From Fibrella aquatilis (GTDB lineage: Bacteria > Bacteroidota > Bacteroidia > Cytophagales > Spirosomataceae), in contig NZ_JAFMYU010000024.1 in assembly GCF_017353255.1 (NCBI RefSeq), positions 43,276 through 107,275 of the forward strand: a stretch of DNA of 64,000 nt. Direction: 5' to 3'. The notes beneath the pieces are model-generated. The model was given only the letters and a program-made list of their open reading frames with translations. It was not told the DNA's origin and did not search any database. Of this stretch, positions 51,449 to 61,046 are shown piece after piece. Position numbers and translations under genes: made by a program. Position 1 is the stretch's first letter, and the number at the start of each line of letters is the position of its first letter.

Positions 51449-52857
51449 CCCTCGCTCCCACCCTGTTTCGAGTACCGCTGGTTCGTTGGGGCTGGCTGAT
51501 TTTATCGGCCTGTTTATATTTTCTGCTGGGCTATAATACGGTCCGTTCTCAGTTTTCGGTACTTATCGGTCTGTATTTGCTTTTACTGTGGAGCTATAGT
51601 CTGCGTATTCGCCCATTGCTGATCAATGAACTGAAAGACAATGAATTTCGGCCAAAACCAGACCGTTTTTTGTTTACGGCAGCGGTACTTTTTCGCCTCC
51701 TACTGATCCTGGCAATGCCTGCCCTGTCTAACGACTACGCCCGCTTCATCTGGGATGGAAAACTACTGTTAAGCGGCATAAATCCGTTCAAGTACCTTCC
51801 CGCCGAACTCATGGCCGGGGGCGTAGCGCCATCATTTACGCCTAATCCGGCGCTGTATCAGTTACTCAACTCATCCAACTATTATACTGTCTACCCTCCG
51901 CTCAATCAGGCTCTTTTTGCCCTGGCGGCGGGCCTGTCGCCAGCGAGTTTACAGGCTGTTGTGATCTGGCTGCGTGTACCCATTCTAGTGGCCGAAATAG
52001 GATCGCTTTGGTTGTTGGTGCAGTTACTGCGCCGGTCTGGCCGGAATCCAAATCTGGCACTACTCTACGGGCTGAATCCCCTGGTGATTCTGGAACTAAC
52101 AGGCAATGTGCATTTCGAGGCCGTCATGCTGTTTTTTGTGTTATTGGCCATCTGGTTCTGGCAACAGTACGGCAACACCAGCCGGGGAATGGCGCTTTCG
52201 GCGGGGGCACTGGCACTGGCTATCTGCACAAAACTGCTACCGCTTATACTGCTACCCGTTATAATTGCTCGGCTTGGCTGGCGACGGGGGCTGACCTATT
52301 CATTGATCACAGGCGGGTTTGTCGTTCTACTATTCCTGCCTTTTTTCGATCTGGATATGATACGTAACATGCTGACAAGCATTGACTTATACTTCCGCAT
52401 GTTTGAGTTCAACGCCAGCATCTATTACCTGATCCGCTCGGCAGGCTACTGGTTTACTGGTTATAACGTGTTGAGCTCAATTGGGTTGTGGCTGTCTGTA
52501 GCCACCACAATTGTCCTGCTTAGCATTGCCTTTGACCAAAAATACCCGCCTGCCGTTCGGGTGCTTTGGATGCTCACGGTCTACTTTGCCATGGCTACTA
52601 CGGTACATCCCTGGTATATAACGTCGCTGGTAATGGCGGCTGTTTTCACAGCAACAGATCGCTGGCAATTCCGCTATCCTCTGCTTTGGTCTGGCCTGGT
52701 CTGGCTATCGTATTCTGCTTACCGACAAACACCCGTTCGCGAAGACAACCTGCTGATTATCATTGAATACGGTGCTGTTGTTGTCTTGCTTACTCTGGAG
52801 GTTTACCGTTACAACGTTGCCCTGAAACGCCATGCCGAAGCGCCTGTTGAAATATAA
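51445..52857 (+). CDS. Polytopic membrane mannosyltransferase-like protein
   Basis: 470 residues with about ten hydrophobic helices. The loop after the second or third helix, ALSNDYARFIWDGKLLLSGI, contains the conserved Asp and WDG typical of membrane glycosyltransferases of the GT-C fold (PIG-M/GT87-like) that use polyprenyl-phosphate sugars. It is coupled to the membrane GT2 upstream (4-base overlap) and overlaps the flavin reductase downstream by 26 bases. It is likely to use the sugar carrier made by the GT2 at 49118, which is inference from position. Confidence 0.8.
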   Translation: MTLAPTLFRVPLVRWGWLILSACLYFLLGYNTVRSQFSVLIGLYLLLLWSYSLRIRPLLINELKDNEFRPKPDRFLFTAAVLFRLLLILAMPALSNDYARFIWDGKLLLSGINPFKYLPAELMAGGVAPSFTPNPALYQLLNSSNYYTVYPPLNQALFALAAGLSPASLQAVVIWLRVPILVAEIGSLWLLVQLLRRSGRNPNLALLYGLNPLVILELTGNVHFEAVMLFFVLLAIWFWQQYGNTSRGMALSAGALALAICTKLLPLILLPVIIARLGWRRGLTYSLITGGFVVLLFLPFFDLDMIRNMLTSIDLYFRMFEFNASIYYLIRSAGYWFTGYNVLSSIGLWLSVATTIVLLSIAFDQKYPPAVRVLWMLTVYFAMATTVHPWYITSLVMAAVFTATDRWQFRYPLLWSGLVWLSYSAYRQTPVREDNLLIIIEYGAVVVLLTLEVYRYNVALKRHAEAPVEI

Positions 52858-53305
52858 AAACTATGATGTCCACTCCATCACCACGGTTTCGGGCGAGCGT
52901 CGGAATGCCAACATCGCTACCTGGGTAATGCAGACCGTATTGGGTGGAAAAGGCCTAGCTGTGGCGCTGTATAAAGTGGATTATACCATTGAACTGGTGC
53001 GCGAAAGTGGCATCCTGAACGTGAACCTGCTGGCTCAGGACCAAACGAACCTGATTCAGAAACTCGGTCGGCAGTCGGGCCGCGACAAAGATAAGTTTGC
53101 ACGATTACCCTACGCCCTCGACGAACGCGGCTGCCCTTACCTCACCGACGCCATCGGCTACGCCCAATGCCGCGTCCTCTCCAGCACCGACAGCGAAGAC
53201 CACGAGATTTTCAGTTGCGAGGTAATCAAACAGGTGGTGCTTCACCCAGAAAAAACCGTGCTAACCAATAACTACCTGATCGAGAAGAAGTTAGTGAGGG
53301 GATGA
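52832..53305 (+). CDS. Flavin reductase-like FMN-binding protein
   Basis: 157 residues, a single flavin-reductase-like domain: TTVSGERRNANIATWVMQT at the start, then LVRESGILNVNLL, FAR, the DAIGYAQCRVL segment and EVIKQVVL. These match the small FMN reductases that supply reduced flavin to monooxygenases. The start lies 26 bases inside the preceding membrane protein gene, which suggests coupling. The physiological partner is unknown. Confidence 0.85.
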   Translation: MPKRLLKYKNYDVHSITTVSGERRNANIATWVMQTVLGGKGLAVALYKVDYTIELVRESGILNVNLLAQDQTNLIQKLGRQSGRDKDKFARLPYALDERGCPYLTDAIGYAQCRVLSSTDSEDHEIFSCEVIKQVVLHPEKTVLTNNYLIEKKLVRG

Positions 53306-53307
53306 GC

Positions 53308-54837
53308 TCATTTTTCTGCCAGCAGATCGTCCAGGTAATCGCGGGAGTTGCTGAGGCGGGGTACTTTGTGCTGACCACCGGCTTTACCGCGCTGCGCCAT
53401 CCAGGCATAGAAGGTATTGCGGGGTACGCTATGTACCACTGGGCGCAATAGAGCCATGTCGCCGTAGCGCTTGGCATCGTAGTCGGAGTTGATGCGACGC
53501 AGGGTCTCGTCGAGCACCTGGGTGAACAACTCGATGCTGCTAGGCTCTCGGGCAAACTCAATCACCCACTCGTGTCCTCCTTGTTGAGGCCCATTCAGGC
53601 GGTCATGGCGCATGTAAATTGGGCCGGCGGTATAATCGGCAATAATCGCGCCGGTGGCCGTGCAGGCTTGGGTAATAGCCGTTTCGGCATTCTCCACGAT
53701 CACCTCTTCGCCAAAGGCATTGATAAACTGCTTGGTGCGCCCACTCACCCGAATCCGGTGCGGATAAAGCGACGTGAACCGAACGGTATCCCCGATTTTG
53801 TAGCGCCACAGACCGGCATTGGTGGTGATAATGAGCGCGTAATTCCGGTTCAGCTCGACCTCTTCCAGTGTATATGATTTCGGAAAAAGCCCATCTGCTT
53901 CTTCTACGGGCACAAATTCATAGAAAATGCCGTAGTCGGGCATGAGCATCATCTCGTTGGGCCGGGTCATGTCATCCTGAATGGCAAAGTATCCCTCCGA
54001 CGCATTATAGACTTCCTGAAAACCCACCTGACTGTTGGCAAAAATCTGCTGGCTAAACAGGTTCCGGTAAGGCTGAAACGCCACCGCACCATGCACAAAC
54101 ACTTCAAAATTGGGCCACACGTCCAGAATACTGTCCTTTCCAGTTTGGGCTAAGATCTTCTGAATCAGCACCATTGTCCAGGTAGGTACGCCCAAAATGC
54201 TGGTTACGTTTTCCTGCGCCGTAATCTGCGCCATGCGCTCAAGCTTGCTTTCCCACTCGTCCATCAGGGCCACGCTGAGCAGGGGCGTACGGATCACCTG
54301 CCCCCAAACAGGCAGGTTTTTCATCACAATGGCGCTTATATCGCCAACCACGCCCTGCTTACCATATGGGTTTTCGTGCAGGCTCCCCCCAATAGACAAC
54401 CCTTTTCCGTCGAAAACACGGGTGTCGGGGCGGTTGGCTACGTAGAGCGCCATCATATCTTTTCCCCCTTTGATATGGCAATCGTCGAGGGCCTCCGGCG
54501 ACACGGGAATGAACTTGCTACGGGCGTTGGTCGTACCCGACGATTTGGAAAACCAATGCACCGGCGATGGCCAAAGTACCTTGGCTTCGCCCTTCATCAT
54601 TCGCTCGATGTATGGAAAAACGGCCTCGTAGCCCGAAATAGGCACCTGCGCCTGAAAGTCTGCCACCGACCGGATGCCTGCGTAGCGATATTGTTTGCCC
54701 CAGACGGTGTTGCGTCCCTGTCGAATCAACCGCCTGAACACACGCGCCTGCGCCACGCCCGGTTGAGCCTTCAGGGCCTCAATACGGGACAGGCGACGAC
54801 GAAGAAGCCAGGTAAGCGTGGTGTTTAACAGGGACAT
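53308..54837 (-). CDS. GH3 auxin-responsive-promoter family acyl-adenylate enzyme
   Basis: 509 residues, full length for the bacterial GH3 family. The adenylating signature is visible in SKSSGTTNARSKFIPVS (about residue 93), with a later YNASEGYFAIQD and YEFVPVEE, followed by YRYKIGDTVRF. These enzymes conjugate amino acids to carboxylates (jasmonate or auxin in plants), but bacterial members have unknown substrates. It converges with the flavin reductase gene, and the upstream region shows no gene. Confidence 0.92.
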   Translation of the reverse strand: MSLLNTTLTWLLRRRLSRIEALKAQPGVAQARVFRRLIRQGRNTVWGKQYRYAGIRSVADFQAQVPISGYEAVFPYIERMMKGEAKVLWPSPVHWFSKSSGTTNARSKFIPVSPEALDDCHIKGGKDMMALYVANRPDTRVFDGKGLSIGGSLHENPYGKQGVVGDISAIVMKNLPVWGQVIRTPLLSVALMDEWESKLERMAQITAQENVTSILGVPTWTMVLIQKILAQTGKDSILDVWPNFEVFVHGAVAFQPYRNLFSQQIFANSQVGFQEVYNASEGYFAIQDDMTRPNEMMLMPDYGIFYEFVPVEEADGLFPKSYTLEEVELNRNYALIITTNAGLWRYKIGDTVRFTSLYPHRIRVSGRTKQFINAFGEEVIVENAETAITQACTATGAIIADYTAGPIYMRHDRLNGPQQGGHEWVIEFAREPSSIELFTQVLDETLRRINSDYDAKRYGDMALLRPVVHSVPRNTFYAWMAQRGKAGGQHKVPRLSNSRDYLDDLLAEK

Positions 54838-54920
54838 ACAGCGATGGGCGCGTCGAGCTATTTACAGATAAACTTACGCGAATGCATTCCTAACTGCAAA
54901 CCTGCCAGGCGGTCCCTTGT

Positions 54921-55826
54921 TTAAAGACCTTTTGCCCGGTCCGGGTAATCTGTAATCAGCCCATCGACGCCCAATTCGAGTAGTCGGCGCATGTCAGCCG
55001 GGTTATTGACGGTCCAGGGGATGACTTTGATGCCCTGCTGATGCAATTCGGCAATGCCATCTTTACTCAACAACTGATAAGCCGGACTGTAAATAGCCGG
55101 TTTAAAACCCAGTTTTTCCAGGTTGTGCGACACACCTCGTATGTTTTCAACCAACGCCGACAGCCGTACTGAAAGGGCTTTTTTGGCCTGCATCTGCCGA
55201 TTCCACTCCTGCAAGACGGCAAAATCAAAACTCTGAATCACAATCCGCGAGGGGTCGAGGCTGGCTTTTGTCAGCACCGCATTGACCAACTGGCAAAACG
55301 GGGCGGGCTGCGGCTGACTTACATCATACTGGTCAGGTTCGCTTTTCAGTTCGATATTATACCCAAACGATGGCAGCTTGTTTTCAGCCCGGTAGGCTTC
55401 GGCAGCGGCAATGACCTCACTCAGCAGGGGCTTGTAGGTCTTCTGTTTTTGCTGCTCCGGGAAACGCCCATTTCCATTCGATCCGGTGTCGTACTGCTTA
55501 ATATCGGCATAGGGCATCTTATACAGGATCAGCGCTTTCTGCTCAGCCTTGGTTACGGGAACGCCATCGGGCCGGATACAGAATTCGGCATTCATATACG
55601 GCTCATGCGACACCACCACCTGACCATCCTGACTGATGACCACGTCCATTTCCAGCGTATTTACACCCAGCGAAAGAGCTTTCAAAAACGCAGGTACGGT
55701 GTTCTCAGGCATCAGCCCACGGCAGCCCCGGTGGCCTTCCAGGTCGTAGGTGCGGGCAGTAGACTGAGCAGCTAATTGGTTCACAGTGAGCAGTATAACA
55801 AACGAGAAGAGCAGTGAAAAACGCAT
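54921..55826 (-). CDS. Glycerophosphodiester phosphodiesterase
   Basis: 301 residues with a signal peptide (1-20, ending LAAQ), so periplasmic. The GDPD barrel is complete: YDLEGHRGCRGLMPENTVPA with the catalytic His, LEMDVVISQDGQVVVSHEP with the metal-binding Glu and Asp, and VNNPADMRRLLELGVDGLITDYPD at the end. It hydrolyses glycerophosphodiesters from phospholipid breakdown to glycerol-3-phosphate and an alcohol. A -7 box lies 24 bases upstream. Confidence 0.94.
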   Translation of the reverse strand: MRFSLLFSFVILLTVNQLAAQSTARTYDLEGHRGCRGLMPENTVPAFLKALSLGVNTLEMDVVISQDGQVVVSHEPYMNAEFCIRPDGVPVTKAEQKALILYKMPYADIKQYDTGSNGNGRFPEQQKQKTYKPLLSEVIAAAEAYRAENKLPSFGYNIELKSEPDQYDVSQPQPAPFCQLVNAVLTKASLDPSRIVIQSFDFAVLQEWNRQMQAKKALSVRLSALVENIRGVSHNLEKLGFKPAIYSPAYQLLSKDGIAELHQQGIKVIPWTVNNPADMRRLLELGVDGLITDYPDRAKGL

Positions 55827-55849
55827 AGAGTCTGTATTTTAAACGTAGC

Positions 55850-55857
55850 CAAAGGTA
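55850..55857 (-). promoter_or_regulatory. Probable -7 box for the glycerophosphodiesterase gene
   Basis: Minus-strand TACCTTTG fits TAnnTTTG, 24 bases before the start at 55826. It lies downstream of the trp operon, whose transcription may read toward it. Confidence 0.55.
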
Positions 55858-55913
55858 GCCAAAAGCACCTGTCGGCTCGTTAACAAACCGTTACGCTTAC
55901 CCGGCGGCCCCGC

Positions 55914-56711
55914 TTATGCGCGGATGCCGTTCACAAACCTTTGAATACTATCGGCCGATGTGCCTTGCTCCTGCAAGTGCCGGATGAATGCACTGCCCAC
56001 AATGGCGCCATTAGCATTGGCACTGGCAGCGTCGAATGTTTCGGTATTGTTGATACCAAAGCCAATCAGCCGGGGATTGCGCAGGTTCATGCTCTGAATC
56101 CGCTCGAAATAAGCCTTCATCACGTCGCTGATGCCACTCACCGACCCCGTAATACTCGCAGACGAGACCATGTAAATAAACCCTTCCGACACCTCGTCGA
56201 TAAAACGGATTCGCTCATCAGACGTCTGGGGCGTAATCAGAAAAATGTTCAGCAGCCCATACCGGTCGAAGATGGCCTTGTACTCATCTACATACAGATC
56301 AAAAGGCAGATCGGGCAGGATAACGCCGTCTACGCCCACTTCCTGACACTTTTGGCAAAAGGCTTCCACCCCAAATTGCAGCACCGGGTTAATATAGCCC
56401 ATGAGCAAAATAGGCACCGTAATGGGGTTCTCGGCGTCTGTCCGGCACCCGTCCAGTTGATTAAATAACTGCCTGATCGACATACCGTTATCCAGTGCCA
56501 CGCCGTTGCTCTGCTGAATAGTTTCGCCGTCGGCTACGGGGTCTGAGTAGGGCATCCCGATTTCCACCAGGTCAACGCCCGCCTGTTGCAGGCCTAGCAG
56601 CACGGTGCGGGTGTCGGCCAGTTGCGGAAAGCCCGCCGTGAAGTAGACGTTTAGCAGCCGTTCGCTCTTCTGCGCAAACAGGTCATTGATACGGTTCTGG
56701 GTCAGGGTCAT
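55914..56711 (-). CDS. trpA: Tryptophan synthase alpha subunit
   Basis: 265 residues. The catalytic Glu and Asp are both in VEIGMPYSDPVADGETIQ (E near residue 50, D near 61), and the phosphate-binding GFGI and GAIVGSAFI loops are present. It splits indole-3-glycerol phosphate to indole and glyceraldehyde-3-phosphate and passes indole to TrpB. It is the last gene of the trp operon, starting one base after trpB ends. Confidence 0.97.
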   Translation of the reverse strand: MTLTQNRINDLFAQKSERLLNVYFTAGFPQLADTRTVLLGLQQAGVDLVEIGMPYSDPVADGETIQQSNGVALDNGMSIRQLFNQLDGCRTDAENPITVPILLMGYINPVLQFGVEAFCQKCQEVGVDGVILPDLPFDLYVDEYKAIFDRYGLLNIFLITPQTSDERIRFIDEVSEGFIYMVSSASITGSVSGISDVMKAYFERIQSMNLRNPRLIGFGINNTETFDAASANANGAIVGSAFIRHLQEQGTSADSIQRFVNGIRA

Positions 56712-56712
56712 A

Positions 56713-57912
56713 TTACAGATGCTTTGTATACGTACTCAAATCTTTATCACCCCGGCCCGACAGGCAGACCACTACTATGTCGCTCTTAGTCAGCGACATA
56801 TAGTTTAAGGCAGCCAGCGCGTGAGCTGTTTCGAGGGCAGGAATAATACCTTCCAGTTTGCTGAGGTTGAAACCAGCTTTCAGGGCATCGTCGTCGGTGA
56901 TGCTGTAGAACTCACCCCGTCCCGAATCGAACAGGTGGGCGTGGAGGGGGCCAATGCCGGGGTAATCAAGCCCCGCCGAAATAGAGTAAGGCTCTGTTAC
57001 CTGACCATCTTCGGTTTGCATCAGAATAGTCCGGCTACCGTGCAAGACGCCCGGCTTACCAAGGGCCGTGGTAGCCGCCGAATGCCCCGATTCGACACCA
57101 TGACCAGCCGCTTCGGCAGCAATCAGGCGCACTGTTGGCTCATTGAGGTAGTGATAAAAGGCACCGGCGGCATTGCTGCCTCCACCCACACAGGCCACTA
57201 CATAGTCGGGGTTTTCGCGACCTTCCTTTTCCAGCAACTGCTTCCGCGATTCGAGCGAGATTACGGCCTGAAAACGAGCCACCATGTCGGGGTATGGGTG
57301 TGGCCCCACCACCGAGCCAATGATGTAGTGCGTATCGACGGGGTTGTTGATCCAATGGCGCATAGCCTCGTTGGTCGCGTCTTTCAACGTCTGACTCCCC
57401 GACCGCGCCGGCCGTACTTCAGCCCCCAGCATTCGCATCCGGTCTACATTGGGCTTCTGCCGCTCAATATCGATAGCGCCCATATAGATGATGCACTCCA
57501 AGCCCATAAGGGCACAAACCGTAGCCGTAGCTACGCCGTGTTGCCCTGCGCCGGTTTCGGCTACAATGCGCTTCTTGCCCAGCCGTTGCGCCACCAGAAT
57601 CTGCCCAATCGTATTGTTGATTTTATGGGCACCAGTGTGGCAAAGGTCTTCGCGTTTCAGGTAGATTGTGGCCCCCACCTGCTCCGACAGCCGCTTTGCC
57701 AGAAACAACGGCGTAGGCCGACCTACATAGTCGGTCAGCAGGTTCTGAAATTCGGCCTGAAACGACGGCTCGGCTATGATGGCCAGGTAGTTCTGCCGTA
57801 GTTCCTCTACGTTGGGATAAAGCATTTCGGGAATAAACGCTCCGCCAAAATGGCCATAGAAGCCTTTATTTGATACCTCGAAAGAGGTTTGTGGTTCAAA
57901 TGTCGTTTGCAT
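56713..57912 (-). CDS. trpB: Tryptophan synthase beta subunit
   Basis: 399 residues from the ATG at 57912, which gives the family start ([21 protein letters not shown]); an in-frame ATG at 57954 adds 14 non-conserved residues. PLP-binding Lys is in HTGAHKINN, with [21 protein letters not shown] and the glycine loop GGGSNAAG. It condenses indole with serine to give tryptophan. trpA follows with a single-base gap. Confidence 0.97.
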   Translation of the reverse strand: MQTTFEPQTSFEVSNKGFYGHFGGAFIPEMLYPNVEELRQNYLAIIAEPSFQAEFQNLLTDYVGRPTPLFLAKRLSEQVGATIYLKREDLCHTGAHKINNTIGQILVAQRLGKKRIVAETGAGQHGVATATVCALMGLECIIYMGAIDIERQKPNVDRMRMLGAEVRPARSGSQTLKDATNEAMRHWINNPVDTHYIIGSVVGPHPYPDMVARFQAVISLESRKQLLEKEGRENPDYVVACVGGGSNAAGAFYHYLNEPTVRLIAAEAAGHGVESGHSAATTALGKPGVLHGSRTILMQTEDGQVTEPYSISAGLDYPGIGPLHAHLFDSGRGEFYSITDDDALKAGFNLSKLEGIIPALETAHALAALNYMSLTKSDIVVVCLSGRGDKDLSTYTKHL

Positions 57913-57982
57913 AACAGAAAGTATCAGTACCGTATTTCGTATGCTATTTGTCAATGTTTGCGCTGCTTAAGTGAGGTTCAGC

Positions 57983-58627
57983 TTACGCCTCTTCTTCCTC
58001 CTCAACTGGCCGCAGGCGGGCAATGAGTTCTTTTACTTTAGCTACGTCCTTTACGCCCGGCGCAGTTTCAACCTGACTGTTCACATCTACGCCATAAAGC
58101 TTCATGCCTTTTAGCTGGTCCAGCTGATCCAGGTTCTCCAGGCCAATGCCACCACTAATGAAAAACGGCTTCGCGTTGTCGTAGTTTTTCAATACGCCCC
58201 AGTCGAAAGCCACACCGTTACCGCCGGGTTGATCGCCTTTGGCATCGAACAAAAACAGGTCAGAAACGGCCTTGTAGTTGTTCAGCATCGAAAAGTTAAA
58301 ACTCCCGTCTACCCGAAACGCCTTGATCACGTTGATACCTCGGTTCTGGATCGTGCGGCAGTAATCGGGCGTTTCATTGCCGTGAAGCTGTACATACTGA
58401 AGTTCGTACTTCTTCACCGTCCGCAAAACGTAGTCAGGGCTGGCATTTACGAAAACGCCCACCTTCCGAATCGATTTGGGCAGTGCTTTCACCACTTCCT
58501 CATCCAGCGTATCGCCCACAAACCGTGGCGACTGATCGTAGAAAATAAATCCGATAAAGTCGGGAGCCAGATCGGCCACTTGCATTAGGTTGGCCGCATC
58601 GCGCAGACCGCATACTTTAATCTTCAT
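57983..58627 (-). CDS. trpF: Phosphoribosylanthranilate isomerase
   Basis: 214 residues. Begins MKIKVCGLRDAANL, with the catalytic Cys in KVCG, then FIFYDQSPRFV, VQLHGNE and the catalytic Asp in FLFDAK. It carries out the Amadori rearrangement in tryptophan synthesis. The start overlaps the trpC stop by 4 bases. The C terminus is an acidic run. Confidence 0.97.
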   Translation of the reverse strand: MKIKVCGLRDAANLMQVADLAPDFIGFIFYDQSPRFVGDTLDEEVVKALPKSIRKVGVFVNASPDYVLRTVKKYELQYVQLHGNETPDYCRTIQNRGINVIKAFRVDGSFNFSMLNNYKAVSDLFLFDAKGDQPGGNGVAFDWGVLKNYDNAKPFFISGGIGLENLDQLDQLKGMKLYGVDVNSQVETAPGVKDVAKVKELIARLRPVEEEEEA

Positions 58628-59448
58628 ACCGTTACATGAGCATGCTTTCGCATAATTAGGGGATTGTATTCATTCACCAGAGTCTGCAATGCCCCGGCAG
58701 GATTAGTTGTCTTCATAAACGCCTCGCCAATCAAAAAAGCCTGATAACCAGCCGTATGCAGCGATGCCATTGTAGCAGCATCGTGCAAACCACTCTCAGT
58801 TACTTTCACAAATTGATCTGGAATATGGCTCACCAATTGCATCGACGTGCCGATATCGGTGACGAAGGTTTTCAGGTTGCGATTGTTAACGCCCACTAAA
58901 TCAACCGTTTCGCACAAAGAACGTTCTAGTTCATCAGCATCGTGTACTTCCAGCAATACCTCCAAACCCAGGTCATGCGCCTGCGCACTAAGCGAACGTA
59001 CCTCAGCAGGGGTTAGGCAGGCCGCAATCAGCAGGACCAGATCGGCACCCCAGGCTTTGGCTTCCAGCAACTGATACTCATCGGCTACAAAGTCTTTACG
59101 TAAAATGGGCGTGTGAGGATTGGCTTGCCGGGCCGCCTGCAGATCGGCAGGTTTGCCGCCAAAAAAAGGTTCGTCGGTCAGCACCGAGAGCACTGCAGCA
59201 CCTGCCGCTACGTACCCAGCCGTCGTTGTTGCCACATCGGCCTGATCATTGATTACCCCTTTCGATGGAGATTGGCGTTTGAACTCGGCGATGATACCCG
59301 TCGAGCCGGGAGCCAGAATAGAGGCCCGGGCGGAGTTTACTACCCGGCCAAACAAAGGCGATTCGCGCAACGTTTGGGCCGAAATGACCGCCTTTCGTTC
59401 AGCTATCTCCACCCGCTTCCGGGCCATAATCTGATCAAGAATATTCAT
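58624..59448 (-). CDS. trpC: Indole-3-glycerol-phosphate synthase
   Basis: 274 residues. IGPS barrel motifs: IIAEFKRQSPSKGVI, VLTDEPFFGG, LRKDFVADEYQL, VGVNNRNLKTF and VTESGLHD. It closes the indole ring from carboxyphenylaminodeoxyribulose phosphate. It is a separate gene, not fused to trpF. It begins 5 bases after trpD ends and overlaps trpF by 4. Confidence 0.97.
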   Translation of the reverse strand: MNILDQIMARKRVEIAERKAVISAQTLRESPLFGRVVNSARASILAPGSTGIIAEFKRQSPSKGVINDQADVATTTAGYVAAGAAVLSVLTDEPFFGGKPADLQAARQANPHTPILRKDFVADEYQLLEAKAWGADLVLLIAACLTPAEVRSLSAQAHDLGLEVLLEVHDADELERSLCETVDLVGVNNRNLKTFVTDIGTSMQLVSHIPDQFVKVTESGLHDAATMASLHTAGYQAFLIGEAFMKTTNPAGALQTLVNEYNPLIMRKHAHVTV

Positions 59449-59453
59449 GCGTA

Positions 59454-60440
59454 CTAGTTCATTAGTAGATCGAAAGACCGCTTCGCCTGGCCACTTTCCA
59501 ACGATTCGCGGGCCATGGCTACGGCATCTGCGGGGGTAGTAACTTTTTCCGCCGTGAGTAACGCCATGGCGGCGTTGGCCAATACGGCATTTGTCTGGGC
59601 CACAGTTGCTTCGTTACTCAACACACTCAGGAAAATCCGGGCGGCATCATCTGCCGTTTCACCCCCCGACAGTGCCTCGGCAGTTACCGACTCGAAGCCC
59701 AGATCAGCAGGCGTCATCAGATTCTCTGTTCGGTTGGAAATGGCCTTGAATGAACCCGTAAGGGATATTTCGTCATAACCATCCAGCGAATGCAGCACCA
59801 TAAACCGCTTGTCTGTCTGTTGATAAAGGTACGCATAAAGGCGGGCCAATTCAAGGCTGAACACCCCCACCAGTTGCTTCTTCGGCTGTGCCGGATTCAC
59901 CATCGGACCCAGCAGGTTGAAGAACGTTTTCACGCCTAACTCCTTCCGAATTGGTCCCACGTTTTTCATGGCTGGGTGGAACAAGGGCGCGTGCAAAAAG
60001 CAGATTCCCGCCGTTTCAATCTTCCGTTCCAGTTCACCTATGTCGCTGCTGAACCGATAGCCTAGCTTTTCCATCACTGTACTTGACCCTGTCAGGGAAG
60101 ATACCCCATGATTACCGTGCTTGGCCACACGCTGCCCCGCGCCCGCCACCACAAACGCCGAAAGCGTCGAGATGTTGAACGTGTCTTTTCCGTCGCCACC
60201 GGTGCCGCAAACGTCCATAGCATCGTAGGCGCTGAGGTCAACAGGCAGACACAGTTCCAGCATGGCATCGCGGAACCCTTCCAATTCCTCCACACGGATG
60301 CTTCGCATCATGTATACGGTCATAAACGCGGCCACCTGCGCGGGGTTGTATTCGCCCCGGCCAATGCCAATAACCACGCGCTTAGCTTCTTCTTTGGCCA
60401 GCGTTTTGTATTCAAACAGGTGATTTAATATCTCTTTCAT
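59454..60440 (-). CDS. trpD: Anthranilate phosphoribosyltransferase
   Basis: 328 residues from the ATG at 60440, which overlaps the trpG stop by 4 bases (ATGA); a longer start at 60452 would only add four residues. The PRPP motif is DVCGTGGDGKDTFNIST (about residues 75-91), followed by KHGNHGVSS and the anthranilate-site region GPIRKELGVKTFFNLLGP. It attaches phosphoribose to anthranilate. Standalone, not fused to trpG. Confidence 0.97.
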   Translation of the reverse strand: MKEILNHLFEYKTLAKEEAKRVVIGIGRGEYNPAQVAAFMTVYMMRSIRVEELEGFRDAMLELCLPVDLSAYDAMDVCGTGGDGKDTFNISTLSAFVVAGAGQRVAKHGNHGVSSLTGSSTVMEKLGYRFSSDIGELERKIETAGICFLHAPLFHPAMKNVGPIRKELGVKTFFNLLGPMVNPAQPKKQLVGVFSLELARLYAYLYQQTDKRFMVLHSLDGYDEISLTGSFKAISNRTENLMTPADLGFESVTAEALSGGETADDAARIFLSVLSNEATVAQTNAVLANAAMALLTAEKVTTPADAVAMARESLESGQAKRSFDLLMN

Positions 60441-61003
60441 GCGTTGACCCAATTTTTCATCATCTGCATACCTCCCACAGTCAGGATCGATTCGGGGTGG
60501 AACTGCACCCCACGAACATCGTAGCGGGCGTGGCGCATTCCCATCACACGCCCCTGCTCATCTTCAGCCGTAATCACCAGATCGGTAGGCATCGAATCGC
60601 GCACAACCGACCAGGAGTGGTACCGGCCTACGGTCAATGTTTCAGGCAGGTCGGCGAAGAGTAGCTCGTTTGAATCAAGCACATAAGCTTCATGAGCCAC
60701 GCCGTGTAGCACATCGCCGAGGTTTTCGAGGGTAGCACCAAATACTTCTCCAATAGCCTGATGTCCCAGGCAAACGCCCATAATCGACTTGGTTGGGCCA
60801 TATTCAGCAATAAGTGGCTTCAAAATACCGGCTTCATCGGGTATACCCGGCCCCGGCGAGAGGAGGATTTTGTCGTACCGGGAAGCATCTTCTACCGTCA
60901 TCTTGTCATTCCTTATCACGTCGGGGCGATGGCCTAACTCGCGCAGTATGTAAACAAGATTGTAGGTAAACGAATCGTAATTATCCAAAACAAGAATGTT
61001 CAT
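60437..61003 (-). CDS. trpG: Anthranilate synthase component II (glutamine amidotransferase)
   Basis: 188 residues. Class I amidotransferase: VLDNYDSFTYNLVYIL at the start, LSPGPGIPDEAG, nucleophile Cys in GVCLGHQAIGE (about residue 80) and His/Glu in VQFHPESIL. It supplies ammonia from glutamine to TrpE. Starts 43 bases after the trpE stop. Confidence 0.97.
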   Translation of the reverse strand: MNILVLDNYDSFTYNLVYILRELGHRPDVIRNDKMTVEDASRYDKILLSPGPGIPDEAGILKPLIAEYGPTKSIMGVCLGHQAIGEVFGATLENLGDVLHGVAHEAYVLDSNELLFADLPETLTVGRYHSWSVVRDSMPTDLVITAEDEQGRVMGMRHARYDVRGVQFHPESILTVGGMQMMKNWVNA

Positions 61004-61046
61004 CGAAAATGAGTTTGCTGTTTTTTAGTTTACTGTTTCTAACTTT

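Noticed and set aside
56821..57801. 326-codon open frame antisense to trpB
   Set aside because: Complementary to a strongly conserved trpB; no independent support.
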